Shown one piece after another: positions 52,227 to 61,893 of a stretch of DNA of 64,000 nucleotides (position 1 is the first letter of the stretch; every line of letters starts with the position of its first letter). The position numbers were made by a program, and so were the translations under genes. Source of the stretch: Algoriphagus yeomjeoni (GTDB lineage Bacteria > Bacteroidota > Bacteroidia > Cytophagales > Cyclobacteriaceae); the NCBI RefSeq assembly GCF_003259505.1, contig NZ_QLLK01000007.1:124001-188000 (forward strand), given 5' to 3'. The notes beneath the pieces are model-generated. The model was given only the letters and a program-made list of their open reading frames with translations. It had not been told where the DNA came from and searched no databases.

Positions 52227-52496
52227 ATGGGAAAGTATGAGAAGATCCTATTGAAAATCCTTAGAGGCACATCAGATCAAAACATTGATTTTGAAGATCT
52301 TAAAAGGTTATTACTCGTTTTTGGGTTTGAAGAAAGAATTAAGGGCAGTCACCATATTTTCTCTAAATCTCATTTAGAAGAAATTATCAATATTCAGGAA
52401 AAAGGAGGAAAAGCTAAACCTTATCAGGTCAAACAAGTAAGAAATCTTATATTGAAGTATAGATTAAGGCTAGATGATGAAGCTGCTAATGACTAA
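52227..52496 (+). CDS. hicA: HicA-family toxin of a type II toxin-antitoxin system
   Basis: 89 residues with the dsRBD-like HicA fold. The catalytic His region is GSHHIF (about residues 48-53), preceded by LKRLLLVFGFEERIKG and followed by NIQEKGGKAKPYQVKQVRNLI. HicA cleaves or binds mRNA when its partner is lost. It is placed 17 bp (or 62 bp from the preferred HicB start) before the antitoxin gene, as in the usual hicAB order. Somewhat longer than the minimal 60-residue HicA. Confidence 0.88.
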   Translation: MGKYEKILLKILRGTSDQNIDFEDLKRLLLVFGFEERIKGSHHIFSKSHLEEIINIQEKGGKAKPYQVKQVRNLILKYRLRLDDEAAND

Positions 52497-52558
52497 TAAA
52501 ATCATTTAGAACCATGATTTTATCCTTACCTACATCATATGATCTTTCAAAATCAAAC

Positions 52559-52786
52559 ATGAAAAAAATGAAAATTAACCCTCGCTACGAGATAATCATT
52601 TACTGGAGTGAAGAAGATCAAGCATTCATTGCAGAAGTGCCAGAATTGGCTGGTTGCTTGGCCGATGGAGAATCATACTCAGAGGCATTATCCAATGTTG
52701 AAATCGTCATTGCGGAATGGATTGAAACAGCAAAATCTTTAGGAAGATCCATCCCTGTCCCTAAAGGGAAATTGATGCATGCTTAA
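52559..52786 (+). CDS. hicB: HicB-family antitoxin, short form
   Basis: 75 residues from the ATG at 52559; the longer reading from 52514 adds a non-family leader. The HicB partial RNase-H-like domain is visible: INPRYEIIIYWSEEDQAFIAEVPELAGCLADGESYSEALSNVEIVIAEWIETAKSLGRSIPVPKGK. Classic HicB proteins carry a C-terminal helix-turn-helix or ribbon-helix-helix that binds the operator; here the chain ends right after the core domain, so autorepression by this protein alone is unlikely. Confidence 0.85.
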   Translation: MKKMKINPRYEIIIYWSEEDQAFIAEVPELAGCLADGESYSEALSNVEIVIAEWIETAKSLGRSIPVPKGKLMHA

Positions 52787-53093
52787 AATTACTCTGTTTT
52801 TATGCTAAAGTAAAAACGGAAAGTGGCAGACACTTTTTAAATTGTATATAAAATTAGTCTCAGTTTAAATTTCTATAATAACCTCAAAACGGAATTGATT
52901 GAGCTGCTGAGATCAGCTGGTCCACTATGGCCTCAGAGCAAATTCTTATTGATTGAAAAAACATAGGTATCCTTACCGAAAGGTTATTTTCATTCCCTTT
53001 CATTTCCCCGCCTGAATCCCCTATTTTGCAGGCTGAATCAATTATGGGCTTTCCCTGTTCTTGGTTCTTGATACTAGAATCTTGATTCTCAAC
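52787..53093. other. Gene-free region before cysS
   Basis: About 300 bp without a gene: a weak GTTTTTA...TAAAAAC hairpin (52798-52819), then CCTATTTTGCAGG (53018-53030), a near match to the -7 element, and a CTTGGTTCTTGATACTAGAATCTTGATTC tract (53059-53087) that runs up to the cysS start. Confidence 0.4.
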
Positions 53094-54584
53094 ATGAAAT
53101 CGCATAATCTCAAATTATACAATACACTTTCACGTCAGAAAGAGGAGTTCCAACCCATCAATCCGCCATTTGTAGGCATGTATGTCTGCGGTCCAACCGT
53201 TTATGGTGACGCTCATTTGGGGCACGGTCGACCTGCTATCACTTTCGACACAGTCAACCGCTACCTGACTCACCTAGGCTTTAGAGTTCGTTATGTTCGA
53301 AACATCACCGATGTAGGTCACTTACAAGGAGATGCAGATGAGGGCGAGGATAAAATCGCCAAAAAAGCGAAGCTAGAGCAGCTGGAGCCGATGGAAGTTG
53401 CCCAACAATATACAGACAGCTACCACCGTGACATGGCTCTTTTGAATACTTGGAAACCTAGCATAGAACCTCGTGCGACTGGTCATATTCCTGAGCAGAT
53501 TGCTTTGGTGGAAGCTATTTTGAAAGAAGGATTGGCTTACGAAATCAATGGTTCTGTTTATTTCGATGTCTTGAAATACAACGAAACGAGCAATTATGGT
53601 AAGCTTTCAGGACGTGATTTGGAAAATCTCTTGAGCGGAAGCCGTACGCTGGATGGTCAAGATGAAAAGCGAAACCCTGTGGATTTTGCACTTTGGAAAA
53701 ATGGCTCCCCTGAGCATCTGATGAAGTGGGATTCACCTTGGGGCATTGGTTTTCCGGGTTGGCATCTTGAATGTACAGCTATGAGTTCCAAATACCTAGG
53801 CAAGCAATTCGACATACACGGAGGCGGAATGGATTTACTTTTCCCTCACCACGAATGTGAAATCGCTCAGGGAAATGCTTGCAATCATCAGGATCCTGCC
53901 AAATACTGGATGCACAACAACATGATCACCATCAATGGTCAGAAGATGGGCAAGTCGCTGGGTAATTTCATCAACTTGCAGGAGCTTTTTACCGGAAATC
54001 ATAAACTTCTGGATCAGGCTTACAGTCCGATGACCATCCGTTATTTTATTCTGACGGCACATTATCGCTCTACTTTGGATTTTTCCAATGAAGCACTTCA
54101 GGCTGCGCAAAAAGGCTATAAAAAACTTATAAATGGACTCCGAATCGCCAAGCTTTTGAAATATGAAGTGAGCGAGGACGAAAAAGATGAAGAGCAAATC
54201 AAGCAAGTGGAACAAATCATTACCAATGCCTACCGAGCGATGGACGATGATTTCAACACCGCGCAAGCGATTGGGCATTTGTTCAATTTGCTGAAGAAAA
54301 TCAACTCCATGTACACCGGACAGCTGAAGTCCTCGGTCTTTGGCGAAGAGGTTTTCAATAAACTGATTGAAACATACACCATTTTCATTTCAGATATTTT
54401 AGGATTGATCGAAGAGAAATCAGACAGTCAAAATGAAATGCTGAATTTGCTGCTACAACTCTATTCTGAGGCTAAAACCGCCCGTGATTACGGGAAAGTG
54501 GACGAGATCAGAGCAGGATTAAAAGCGCTAGGGTTTGTAGTGAAAGACATGAAAGATAAAATTGACTGGGCATATGAAGAATAG
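53094..54584 (+). CDS. cysS: Cysteinyl-tRNA synthetase
   Basis: Charges tRNA-Cys. 496 residues from the ATG at 53094 ([18 protein letters not shown]); a TTG eleven codons earlier would translate repeat DNA, so it is not used. Class I signatures: [16 protein letters not shown] (HIGH region with the zinc Cys), [14 protein letters not shown] and [10 protein letters not shown] (zinc ligands), KMGKSLGNF (KMSKS). Length and domain order are those of CysRS, with the anticodon-binding helices at the C-terminus. It overlaps the next gene by 11 bp. Confidence 0.96.
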   Translation: MKSHNLKLYNTLSRQKEEFQPINPPFVGMYVCGPTVYGDAHLGHGRPAITFDTVNRYLTHLGFRVRYVRNITDVGHLQGDADEGEDKIAKKAKLEQLEPMEVAQQYTDSYHRDMALLNTWKPSIEPRATGHIPEQIALVEAILKEGLAYEINGSVYFDVLKYNETSNYGKLSGRDLENLLSGSRTLDGQDEKRNPVDFALWKNGSPEHLMKWDSPWGIGFPGWHLECTAMSSKYLGKQFDIHGGGMDLLFPHHECEIAQGNACNHQDPAKYWMHNNMITINGQKMGKSLGNFINLQELFTGNHKLLDQAYSPMTIRYFILTAHYRSTLDFSNEALQAAQKGYKKLINGLRIAKLLKYEVSEDEKDEEQIKQVEQIITNAYRAMDDDFNTAQAIGHLFNLLKKINSMYTGQLKSSVFGEEVFNKLIETYTIFISDILGLIEEKSDSQNEMLNLLLQLYSEAKTARDYGKVDEIRAGLKALGFVVKDMKDKIDWAYEE

Positions 54585-55554
54585 ATTTTGGTTGGTCGGC
54601 TTGCTTGCGCTTGCTTGGGCTTGTAGCAGTCCAGAGAAAAAAACTGAGGCAGTTGAGCAAGCTCCAGCAAAGCCCTACCCTACTTTTAACCCGGATTCTG
54701 CCTATGCATTTGTGCAGAAGCAAGTGGAATTTGGTCCACGTGTTCCTGAAACCGCGCCTCACGAAGCAACCAAAAATTGGCTTTTGGGTAAATTTGAGAG
54801 TTACGGATTTGCGGTAGAAACACAGGATTTCCAAGCAAAAACCTACGATGGCCTGACTTGGGACCTGAGCAATATTATTGCTTCACATAATCCAGAAGCT
54901 ACCAAACGAATACTTCTTGCCGCGCATTGGGACACCCGTAGAATCGCGGACAAAGACACCGAACGATTGGATGAACCCATAGATGGGGCTAATGACGGTG
55001 CTAGCGGTGTGGGAGTTTTACTGGAAATCGCGCGAACCATTGCTTCTCAGGATCTAAAGCCAGATGTCGGCATTGACATCATCCTTTTTGATGGGGAAGA
55101 TGACGGGGAGCCGGAAGGTACTCAGGCTAGGAATAATGAGCAAGATTTCTGGTGGTGCTTGGGCTCTCAGCATTGGTCCAAAAACAAGCATAAACCGAAT
55201 TACTCAGCCTATTACGGAATCTTAGTGGACATGGTAGGTGCCAAAGGCGCGCGTTTCTACAGAGAAGGTTATTCACGCCAATATGCCTCAGGGATTTTGA
55301 AAAAAGTATGGGATAATGCCCACCAGATAGGCCAAGGAGACTTTTTTATCTATAAAGACGCTCCTGAGATTTTGGATGACCATGCTTTTGTCAATGAATT
55401 TGCTAAAATCCCAATGATCGATATAATCGAGTTTTCCCCAGATTTTGGCTTTGCGCAGTATCACCATAAGCACAGTGATACAATGGAAATCATTGACCGC
55501 AGAACTTTGCAAGCCGTAGGAGAAACTGTTTTATTTACCGTATACCAAGAGTAA
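54574..55554 (+). CDS. M28-family zinc aminopeptidase / glutaminyl-cyclase-like lipoprotein
   Basis: 326 residues from the ATG at 54574; it overlaps cysS. Lipoprotein signal [10 protein letters not shown]. The M28 zinc set is present: AAHWDTR (His), [11 protein letters not shown] (bridging Asp), [11 protein letters not shown] (Glu), and a C-terminal YHHKHSDT (His). [25 protein letters not shown] is typical of the glutaminyl-peptide cyclotransferase-like subgroup. It may trim N-termini of exported proteins or peptides, or cyclise glutamine; the two roles cannot be told apart by eye. Confidence 0.87.
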   Translation: MKNRFWLVGLLALAWACSSPEKKTEAVEQAPAKPYPTFNPDSAYAFVQKQVEFGPRVPETAPHEATKNWLLGKFESYGFAVETQDFQAKTYDGLTWDLSNIIASHNPEATKRILLAAHWDTRRIADKDTERLDEPIDGANDGASGVGVLLEIARTIASQDLKPDVGIDIILFDGEDDGEPEGTQARNNEQDFWWCLGSQHWSKNKHKPNYSAYYGILVDMVGAKGARFYREGYSRQYASGILKKVWDNAHQIGQGDFFIYKDAPEILDDHAFVNEFAKIPMIDIIEFSPDFGFAQYHHKHSDTMEIIDRRTLQAVGETVLFTVYQE

Positions 55555-55624
55555 AAGCTTATCTTTCCATCTTAGAATCGTCCAATCTGGAAGATTTGAA
55601 GTGATAGTTAAATGATTTTGCCCC

Positions 55625-56647
55625 ATGAAGAAAGGTCATCAGGTTACGATGAAAGAAATCGCCAAGAAATTAGGCGTTTCTGTATCGACTATTTCCAGAG
55701 CACTAAAAGATTCTCCAGAGCTTCACCCCGACACTAAAAAGCGAATCGTGGAAATGGCGAAGGAGATGAACTATCAGCCAAACCTCCTAGCACAAAGCCT
55801 TCGTATCAGTCGCACCAATACACTGGGTGTAATCGTCCCTGAGATCACTTCCCACTTCTTCGCCTCTTGTATTTCAGGCATTCAGGATTATGCCAACAAG
55901 CGTGGTTATAATGTGATGATTTGTCAATCAAACGAGACTTTAGAGCTTGAAAAAGCAAATATCAGAACCTTGGTTAGCTCGCAAGTAGATGGCTTGCTGA
56001 TCTCCCTGAGTAGAGAAACAAATAAATACGATCACCTACTGGACCTATACAATAGAGAAATTCCTTTCCTATTGTTTGACAGGGTGAATGAGGACATTCC
56101 TGTATCCCGTGTGACATTTAATGACGAAGGTGGCGCTTATCAAGTAACCAAACACCTGCTAGAAACGGGTTGCAAGCGGGTGATGTATGTATCTGGTCCA
56201 GAGGACTTATACATTAGCAAGAAAAGAAAAGAGGGTTACCTTCATGCACTGGCGGAGTTTGGAATCACACCTGACCCAGAATTGGTAAAAATCTCTGACC
56301 TGACTTCAGAAGGCAACATGAAAATTGCCAATGAAATCGCCTTTATGAAACAACGTCCAGATGGAGTGTTCTGCATGATTGATCCGATCGCTTTGGATTT
56401 AATGTTCGTCTGGAAACCTATGGGAATTAAAATCCCTGACGACATGGCCCTGGCTGGATTTACCAACAACCCCGCTTCAGCAGTAATAGAACCTCCACTG
56501 ACTACCGTGGCTCAGCCTGGCTATGAAATGGGCAAACTGGCAGTCACCCATTTACTCGATCAATTGGAAGGTCAGGCCTCGGATGATCCTATTTCCATTG
56601 TTTTAGAAACCACCCTGCTACCCCGTCAATCGACAAAAGCACTTTAA
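55625..56647 (+). CDS. LacI-family transcriptional regulator
   Basis: A 340-residue regulator with an N-terminal helix-turn-helix (MKEIAKKLGVSVSTISRALKDSPELHPDTKKRI, about residues 9-41), hinge helix (YQPNLLAQSLR) and periplasmic-binding-protein-like effector domain (TLGVIVPEITSHFFASCISGIQDYANKRGY, etc.). Stop is only 4 bp before galK, so it is cotranscribed with it and may sense galactose or a related sugar. A TGATTTTG element ends 4 bp before the ATG. The genes it controls beyond this pair cannot be read. Confidence 0.93.
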   Translation: MKKGHQVTMKEIAKKLGVSVSTISRALKDSPELHPDTKKRIVEMAKEMNYQPNLLAQSLRISRTNTLGVIVPEITSHFFASCISGIQDYANKRGYNVMICQSNETLELEKANIRTLVSSQVDGLLISLSRETNKYDHLLDLYNREIPFLLFDRVNEDIPVSRVTFNDEGGAYQVTKHLLETGCKRVMYVSGPEDLYISKKRKEGYLHALAEFGITPDPELVKISDLTSEGNMKIANEIAFMKQRPDGVFCMIDPIALDLMFVWKPMGIKIPDDMALAGFTNNPASAVIEPPLTTVAQPGYEMGKLAVTHLLDQLEGQASDDPISIVLETTLLPRQSTKAL

Positions 56648-56651
56648 ATTA

Positions 56652-57797
56652 ATGAAAGATAAAATTGCCCAATCCTTTGAGAATCTCTTTGGAAAGAAAC
56701 CTATTCTGGCCTTTGCACCTGGAAGAATCAATTTAATCGGCGAACATACAGACTATCAAGATGGTCTTGTTTTTCCAGCTGCTGTAGAGCAGGGCATCTG
56801 GGTAGCTATACAAAAAAACGATCTTACCACATCCAGAATTTTCTCGGAGGATTTCCGTGAAGAGTTTGTTTTTGACATCAATTCTTTTTCCCCAAAAAAA
56901 GGACACTGGGCCAATTACACCATGGGAATGGTATCCCAATTTCAGCAAGCCGGCTATAAACTGGCAGGGTTTGACTTGGTTTTTGGAGGAAATATTCCAG
57001 CTTCAGGACTATCCTCTTCTGCAGCCCTTTCAGTCGCTATAGGAACTGCACTTTCTGCATTATTTGGTTTGGAGATTTCCAAAAAGTCAATTGTACTTTA
57101 CGCTCAAAAGTCAGAGCATTTATTTGCAGGTGTGAAATGCGGGATCATGGATCCTTATGCATCCGCCTTCGGCAAAGAAAATCATGCACTAATTTTGGAT
57201 TGCCGTACCAATCAGCACAAAGATGTTGCTGTGAATTTCGGCTCACATTCCCTTTTACTAGTCAATTCTAAAGTGAAACATAACCTCGCTGATTCAGCCT
57301 ATAACAAACGTAGAGAATCATGTGAGGAAAGTGTGAAAATACTGCAGTCAGTTTACCCAGACGCAACCACACTAAGAGATATACCGGCTAAAGATTTGGG
57401 AAAAGTCAAAGATATCTTACCTGCCGCGCTTTTTTCCAAAGCAAAGCATGTGATCACCGAAATAGAGCGAGTTAAGCTAGCTTCAAAAGCTCTAAATGAA
57501 GGTGATTTAACTGCCTTTGGGAGCTTACTAAAAGAGTCTCACAAGAGTCTGAGCAAAGACTTTGAAGTCAGCTGCGCCGAGTTGGATTTCTTGGCAGAAC
57601 AGTCGTGGAAGTCAGCAGGAGTCCTAGGTTCTAGAATGATGGGTGGCGGTTTTGGTGGCTGCACTATCAACCTGATTTCCAACGAGAATTTGGAAAGTTT
57701 CCAAACTGAAATGCGAACCGCCTACCAAGAAAAATTCGGTATAGAGGCTGATTTCATTTCAGTTGCACTTTCCGAAGGGGCTAGAATTCTGGGCTAA
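56652..57797 (+). CDS. galK: Galactokinase
   Basis: Phosphorylates galactose to galactose-1-phosphate, first step of the Leloir pathway. 381 residues of the GHMP family: signature GRINLIGEHTDYQDG (about residues 21-35), GLSSSAALSVAIGTALS (ATP loop, about 117-133), CGIMDPYASAFGK, and GSRMMGGGFGGCTINLI near the C-terminus. No galT, galE or galM is near. The downstream gene starts 127 bp later. Confidence 0.95.
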   Translation: MKDKIAQSFENLFGKKPILAFAPGRINLIGEHTDYQDGLVFPAAVEQGIWVAIQKNDLTTSRIFSEDFREEFVFDINSFSPKKGHWANYTMGMVSQFQQAGYKLAGFDLVFGGNIPASGLSSSAALSVAIGTALSALFGLEISKKSIVLYAQKSEHLFAGVKCGIMDPYASAFGKENHALILDCRTNQHKDVAVNFGSHSLLLVNSKVKHNLADSAYNKRRESCEESVKILQSVYPDATTLRDIPAKDLGKVKDILPAALFSKAKHVITEIERVKLASKALNEGDLTAFGSLLKESHKSLSKDFEVSCAELDFLAEQSWKSAGVLGSRMMGGGFGGCTINLISNENLESFQTEMRTAYQEKFGIEADFISVALSEGARILG

Positions 57798-57924
57798 TTT
57801 ACCGCTCACAGTTTCTATTGTCTTTAGAAGGTATTTCCTGAAAGTTTTTCCAAAAAAATCGCCAATTTGTAGCCGTAACTCTCAATTGAGTATAATTGCC
57901 TATTATCCTAATAACATTAAACCT

Positions 57925-60900
57925 ATGAATTTCCCAAAAAACCTAAGAAGCTTACTGCTACTTGGAATGATAGCGAGCGTAGGTTTCTGGAGCTGTAATT
58001 CTCGCTCTGGCAAACCAAAAGTGCTCGTCTTTAGCAAAACCGCAGGTTACTATCATGCCTCTATTCCCCAAGGTGTCGCAGCTATCCAAAAACTAGGAGC
58101 TGAAAATGAATTTGAGGTGGATACGACTACTCAGTCGGATATGTTCACTGAAGAAAATTTAGCGCAATATTCAGCCGTTATCTTTTTAAGCACGACCGGA
58201 GATGTATTGAATAACTACCAAGAAGCCGATTTCGAACGATACATTCAGGCAGGAGGAGGTTTCGTGGGTATCCATGCAGCTGCGGATACAGAATACGATT
58301 GGGGCTGGTATGCTCGTTTAGTTGGTGGAAACTTCGCTGACCATCCTGGTATCAATGATCCAAATCCAAACGTTCAACCGGGCGAAATCACCGTGGTGGA
58401 CGAAAGTCATTCTTCTACTTCGTTTCTCCCAAGCCCTTGGTCAAGAACTGACGAATGGTACAGCTATAAAAACATGAATCCTGAGGTCAATGTGCTTTTG
58501 ACACTGGATGAAGCCTCTTATAAAGGTGGAATGGATATGGGTGAGCATCCTATCGCCTGGTATCACGATTATGATGGAGGGAGAGCCTGGTACACTGGAG
58601 GCGGCCATACAGATGAATCTTATTCAGAAGAACTTTACCTAAAGCATGTACTGGCAGGCATTGAGTATGCGATTGGCAATAATTCCGAATTGGATTACTC
58701 GAAGGCTAAAAGTAAAAGAGTACCAGAGGAAAATAGGTTTACCAAAACTTCGCTGGTAGGTGCAGAATTCACAGAGCCTACTGAAATGACCATTCTTCCA
58801 AATTTGGATATACTTGTAGCGCAAAGAAGAGGAGAGATTTTGTTTTTTAACCACGAGACAGAAGAACTTACTGAAGTGGCAAAATTTGACGTTTACTGGA
58901 AAACTGATGTAAGGGGAGTTAATGCTGAAGAAGGCTTAATGGGAATTCAAAAAGACCCCAATTATGCTGAAAATGGATATGTGTTTGTTTACTATTCCCC
59001 TTCAGGAGACGAAGAAATCAATAGACTTTCCAGATTTACTTTCAAAAATAATACCTGGGACATGAGCTCTGAGGTAGTAATAATGGATATTCACTCGGAT
59101 CGAGATATCTGTTGTCATACTGGAGGTTCTATAGCTTTTGATAAAGAAGGCAACTTATACCTTTCTTTAGGAGACAACTCCACTCCTTTCAATCAGCCTG
59201 ATTCTGAGTTCAAAAACAATGGTTTCGCACCTTTAGATCAAAGGCCTGGTTTTGAGCAATATGATGCGAGAAGATCTTCCGGCGATGCCAATGACCTGAG
59301 AGGTAAGATCCTTCGGATCAAAGTAAATGAAGATGGTTCTTATGACATTCCAGAAGGAAACTTATATCCTGTTGGAACTGAAGGAACCAGACCTGAGATC
59401 TACGTCCAAGGAAACAGAAACCCATACAGAATCTCCATAGATCAGAAAAACGGCTACTTATACTGGGGGGAAGTTGGCCCAGATGCCAATGAAGACATGT
59501 TCGAAACACGTGGTCCTAGAGGCTATGATGAAGTAAACCAAGCCAGAGAAGCAGGTAATTTCGGTTGGCCATACTTCGTGGGAAACAACTATCCTTACCG
59601 GGAATATGACTACGTAACTGGGGAATCAGGAGCTGCTTTTGATCCCAAGGAACCTATTAATACATCTGTAAATAATACAGGCAGAAAGAATTTACCTGCT
59701 TTGGCGCCTGCCTTTATTTGGTATCCATATGGAGAATCTGAAGAGTTTCCACAGTTAGGGACAGGAGGACGAAACGCAATGGCTGGACCTGTTTACTATG
59801 CTGACATGTACAGTGCGGACACTAAGTTTCCAGACTACTATGATTCCAAGGTATTTATTTACGATTGGATCAGAGGATGGATCAAAGCGGTAACCCTGAA
59901 GGAAAATGGAGATTATGATAAAATGGAAGCTTTCATGCCTAGCACCAAATTCAACTCCATTATCGATATGGAAATGGGGCCTGACGGAAGGATATATATC
60001 CTAGAATATGGAAATGGCTGGTTCGCTAAAAATCCAGATTCAGGGCTTTCAAGAATTGACTTTAATGGAGGAAACCGAGCTCCTATTGTAACTCAAATTT
60101 CCGCTGACAAAACCTCAGGAACGAATCCTCTAACCGTCACTTTCACCACCGAAGCTTCTGATCCTGAAAATGATCCGTTGACCTATGTGTGGGATTTAGG
60201 AAATGGGGAAACCAAAACCACCGATGTACCCACGCTTACGCATACTTTTGGGACCATAGGTGAGTACGAGATAAAAGTAACCGCAAAAGATCCTGCTGGT
60301 TTGACGGGTAACAGTGGAATCCAAAGCATTTACTCAGGAAATATTGCTCCAGAAGTATCCATCACTCTAGAAGGTAACCAGTCTTTCTATTTCCCTGGAA
60401 AAAAAGTAGGCTATAGCGTAACCGTGAAAGATGCTGATAATCCAGAGGCAGCTTCAGACATGAGTACGCTGTATGTATCTGCAGATTATATAGAAGGATT
60501 AGATCAGGCAGAATCTGATATGGGGCACAAAGTCATGACTGAAGCGATGATGGGTAAATCACTCTTCACCACCTTGACATGCAAAACCTGTCACAAAGAA
60601 GCTGAGGCATCTGTGGGTCCTGCATACATTGATGTGGCTAAAAAATACAATCAACGAGATGCCGATTACCTAAAGAATAAAATCAAAAATGGAGGCGGAG
60701 GAGTCTGGGGTGAAGTAGCTATGCCTGCAAATCCGGATATGAAAGACTCTGACTTGAATGCATTGGTAGCATACATTCTTTCCTTAGACCAAGTGACGAC
60801 ACCTTCTCTTCCTGCTTCTGGAACGGTGGACCCTACCGCAGGCAAAGAGCCAACAGCAACAGGAGTATTGATGCTGAGTGCATCTTATACTGATCAAGGG

Positions 60901-61362
60901 GGAGAAAACATTAAACCTCTTTCAGGTTCTTCTACCCTATTTCTGAAGAGCAATACGATAGATTTGGGTAAAGCCGAAGAACTAATGGGTGGATATGCTG
61001 TCAGTAGTTATGAAGGAGCAAACTTCCTAACTGTTCCTAAAGAAGATGGCTCAGCTCTTATCAGCACAGTAGATTTGACTGATGTTGGCTCGGTCACCCT
61101 GAGCACCTTTACAATAGGACCGCTAACTGGCACTTATGATTTTGAACTCAGGCTAGACAGTCCATCTGGAGATTTAGTAGGAGAAGGTACCTTCAGCCCA
61201 ACAGCCTCCACCGGCCGAGCGCCAAACCAAGGATCGCTGACTATTCCATTCACTGGAAGTGCAGATGGAAAAATGCACAAGGTGTATTTGGTTTCTAAAC
61301 CAAAAAACTCTGGCGATGAAGGAAGGTTTGTAATTCGATCTTTCACTTTCAACGCAAAATAA
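57925..61362 (+). CDS. Multidomain lipoprotein: ThuA, sugar dehydrogenase, PKD, cytochrome c, CBM-like
   Basis: 1145 residues from the ATG at 57925, which begins a lipoprotein signal (LLLLGMIASVGFWSC); 54 in-frame residues upstream overlap galK and are not used. Domains in order: ThuA-like (about 30-245: FVGIHAAADTEYDWGWYARLVGGNF, GGHTDES), GSDH-type propeller (about 265-710: GLMGIQKDPNYAENGYVFVYYS, GGSIAFDKEGNLYLSLGD), PKD (about 718-805: YVWDLGNGE), a beta domain, cytochrome c with Cys886-x-x-Cys889-His890, and CBM6-like sandwich (about 990-1140). Expected to oxidise a surface glycan or sugar and pass electrons through the haem. Such stacks are known among Bacteroidota, with uncertain substrates. 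Confidence 0.88.
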   Translation: MNFPKNLRSLLLLGMIASVGFWSCNSRSGKPKVLVFSKTAGYYHASIPQGVAAIQKLGAENEFEVDTTTQSDMFTEENLAQYSAVIFLSTTGDVLNNYQEADFERYIQAGGGFVGIHAAADTEYDWGWYARLVGGNFADHPGINDPNPNVQPGEITVVDESHSSTSFLPSPWSRTDEWYSYKNMNPEVNVLLTLDEASYKGGMDMGEHPIAWYHDYDGGRAWYTGGGHTDESYSEELYLKHVLAGIEYAIGNNSELDYSKAKSKRVPEENRFTKTSLVGAEFTEPTEMTILPNLDILVAQRRGEILFFNHETEELTEVAKFDVYWKTDVRGVNAEEGLMGIQKDPNYAENGYVFVYYSPSGDEEINRLSRFTFKNNTWDMSSEVVIMDIHSDRDICCHTGGSIAFDKEGNLYLSLGDNSTPFNQPDSEFKNNGFAPLDQRPGFEQYDARRSSGDANDLRGKILRIKVNEDGSYDIPEGNLYPVGTEGTRPEIYVQGNRNPYRISIDQKNGYLYWGEVGPDANEDMFETRGPRGYDEVNQAREAGNFGWPYFVGNNYPYREYDYVTGESGAAFDPKEPINTSVNNTGRKNLPALAPAFIWYPYGESEEFPQLGTGGRNAMAGPVYYADMYSADTKFPDYYDSKVFIYDWIRGWIKAVTLKENGDYDKMEAFMPSTKFNSIIDMEMGPDGRIYILEYGNGWFAKNPDSGLSRIDFNGGNRAPIVTQISADKTSGTNPLTVTFTTEASDPENDPLTYVWDLGNGETKTTDVPTLTHTFGTIGEYEIKVTAKDPAGLTGNSGIQSIYSGNIAPEVSITLEGNQSFYFPGKKVGYSVTVKDADNPEAASDMSTLYVSADYIEGLDQAESDMGHKVMTEAMMGKSLFTTLTCKTCHKEAEASVGPAYIDVAKKYNQRDADYLKNKIKNGGGGVWGEVAMPANPDMKDSDLNALVAYILSLDQVTTPSLPASGTVDPTAGKEPTATGVLMLSASYTDQGGENIKPLSGSSTLFLKSNTIDLGKAEELMGGYAVSSYEGANFLTVPKEDGSALISTVDLTDVGSVTLSTFTIGPLTGTYDFELRLDSPSGDLVGEGTFSPTASTGRAPNQGSLTIPFTGSADGKMHKVYLVSKPKNSGDEGRFVIRSFTFNAK

Positions 61363-61380
61363 TACCAATCTTAATGCATA

Positions 61381-61417
61381 AAAAAAGCCATTCCTATTCA
61401 CGGGAATGGCTTTTTTT
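61381..61417. terminator. Bidirectional rho-independent terminator
   Basis: AAAAAAGCCATTCC (61381-61394), 8-base loop, GGAATGGCTTTTTTT (61403-61417). A and T runs on both sides serve the plus gene ending at 61362 and the minus gene ending at 61461. Confidence 0.93.
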
Positions 61418-61460
61418 ATTAGGATTTAGCTTGTAAAAAACATATCCTACTCAGGTAATC

Positions 61461-61823
61461 TTACTCTGAAAAAGCACACTGGTTGTCGGCCGTTTGCCAA
61501 ATCACCTCATTATCTTCAAGATCATCAAAGCCGATTTCATTGGTTAAAGTTTTTCCCTCACAATCATACAGTATCAATGCCCAACTGCAATTGGGGCAGC
61601 AAGATCCCAAATAAAATACTCGCTTTCCTTTATATTTTGCTTTTGCTATATAAGCAAACTCTGAAAGCCCTCCACTAGATGCATTCTCAGCCATTTGTTT
61701 TAGCCAGGGCAAGTTTTCAATAGGATCCGAAACCCCACAAGCCATGGCAGGATCTTCGTTTTCCGTGCAGGAAACGCTAATTAACAGGCAACATAAGAAA
61801 ATCGGGTAAATTAACTTTTTCAT
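61461..61823 (-). CDS. Small secreted lipoprotein, function unknown
   Basis: 120 residues from the ATG at 61823 (MKKLIYPIFLCCLLISVSCTEN, lipobox VSC); a 12-residue longer reading from 61859 precedes the signal and is not used. The mature part has PWLKQMAENASSGGLSEFAYIAKAKYKGKRVFYLGSCCPNCSWALILYDCEGKTL, with a CCPNC cluster and further Cys, which could form disulfides or bind metal. Similar short lipoproteins are frequent in Bacteroidota; no function is known to me. Confidence 0.75.
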   Translation of the reverse strand: MKKLIYPIFLCCLLISVSCTENEDPAMACGVSDPIENLPWLKQMAENASSGGLSEFAYIAKAKYKGKRVFYLGSCCPNCSWALILYDCEGKTLTNEIGFDDLEDNEVIWQTADNQCAFSE

Positions 61824-61893
61824 ACAAGTAGGTTTAGTGAAAAAAGAAGTTAAACCCATGACGAAACGAATAAACCGAACGCTACCTTTCGGT

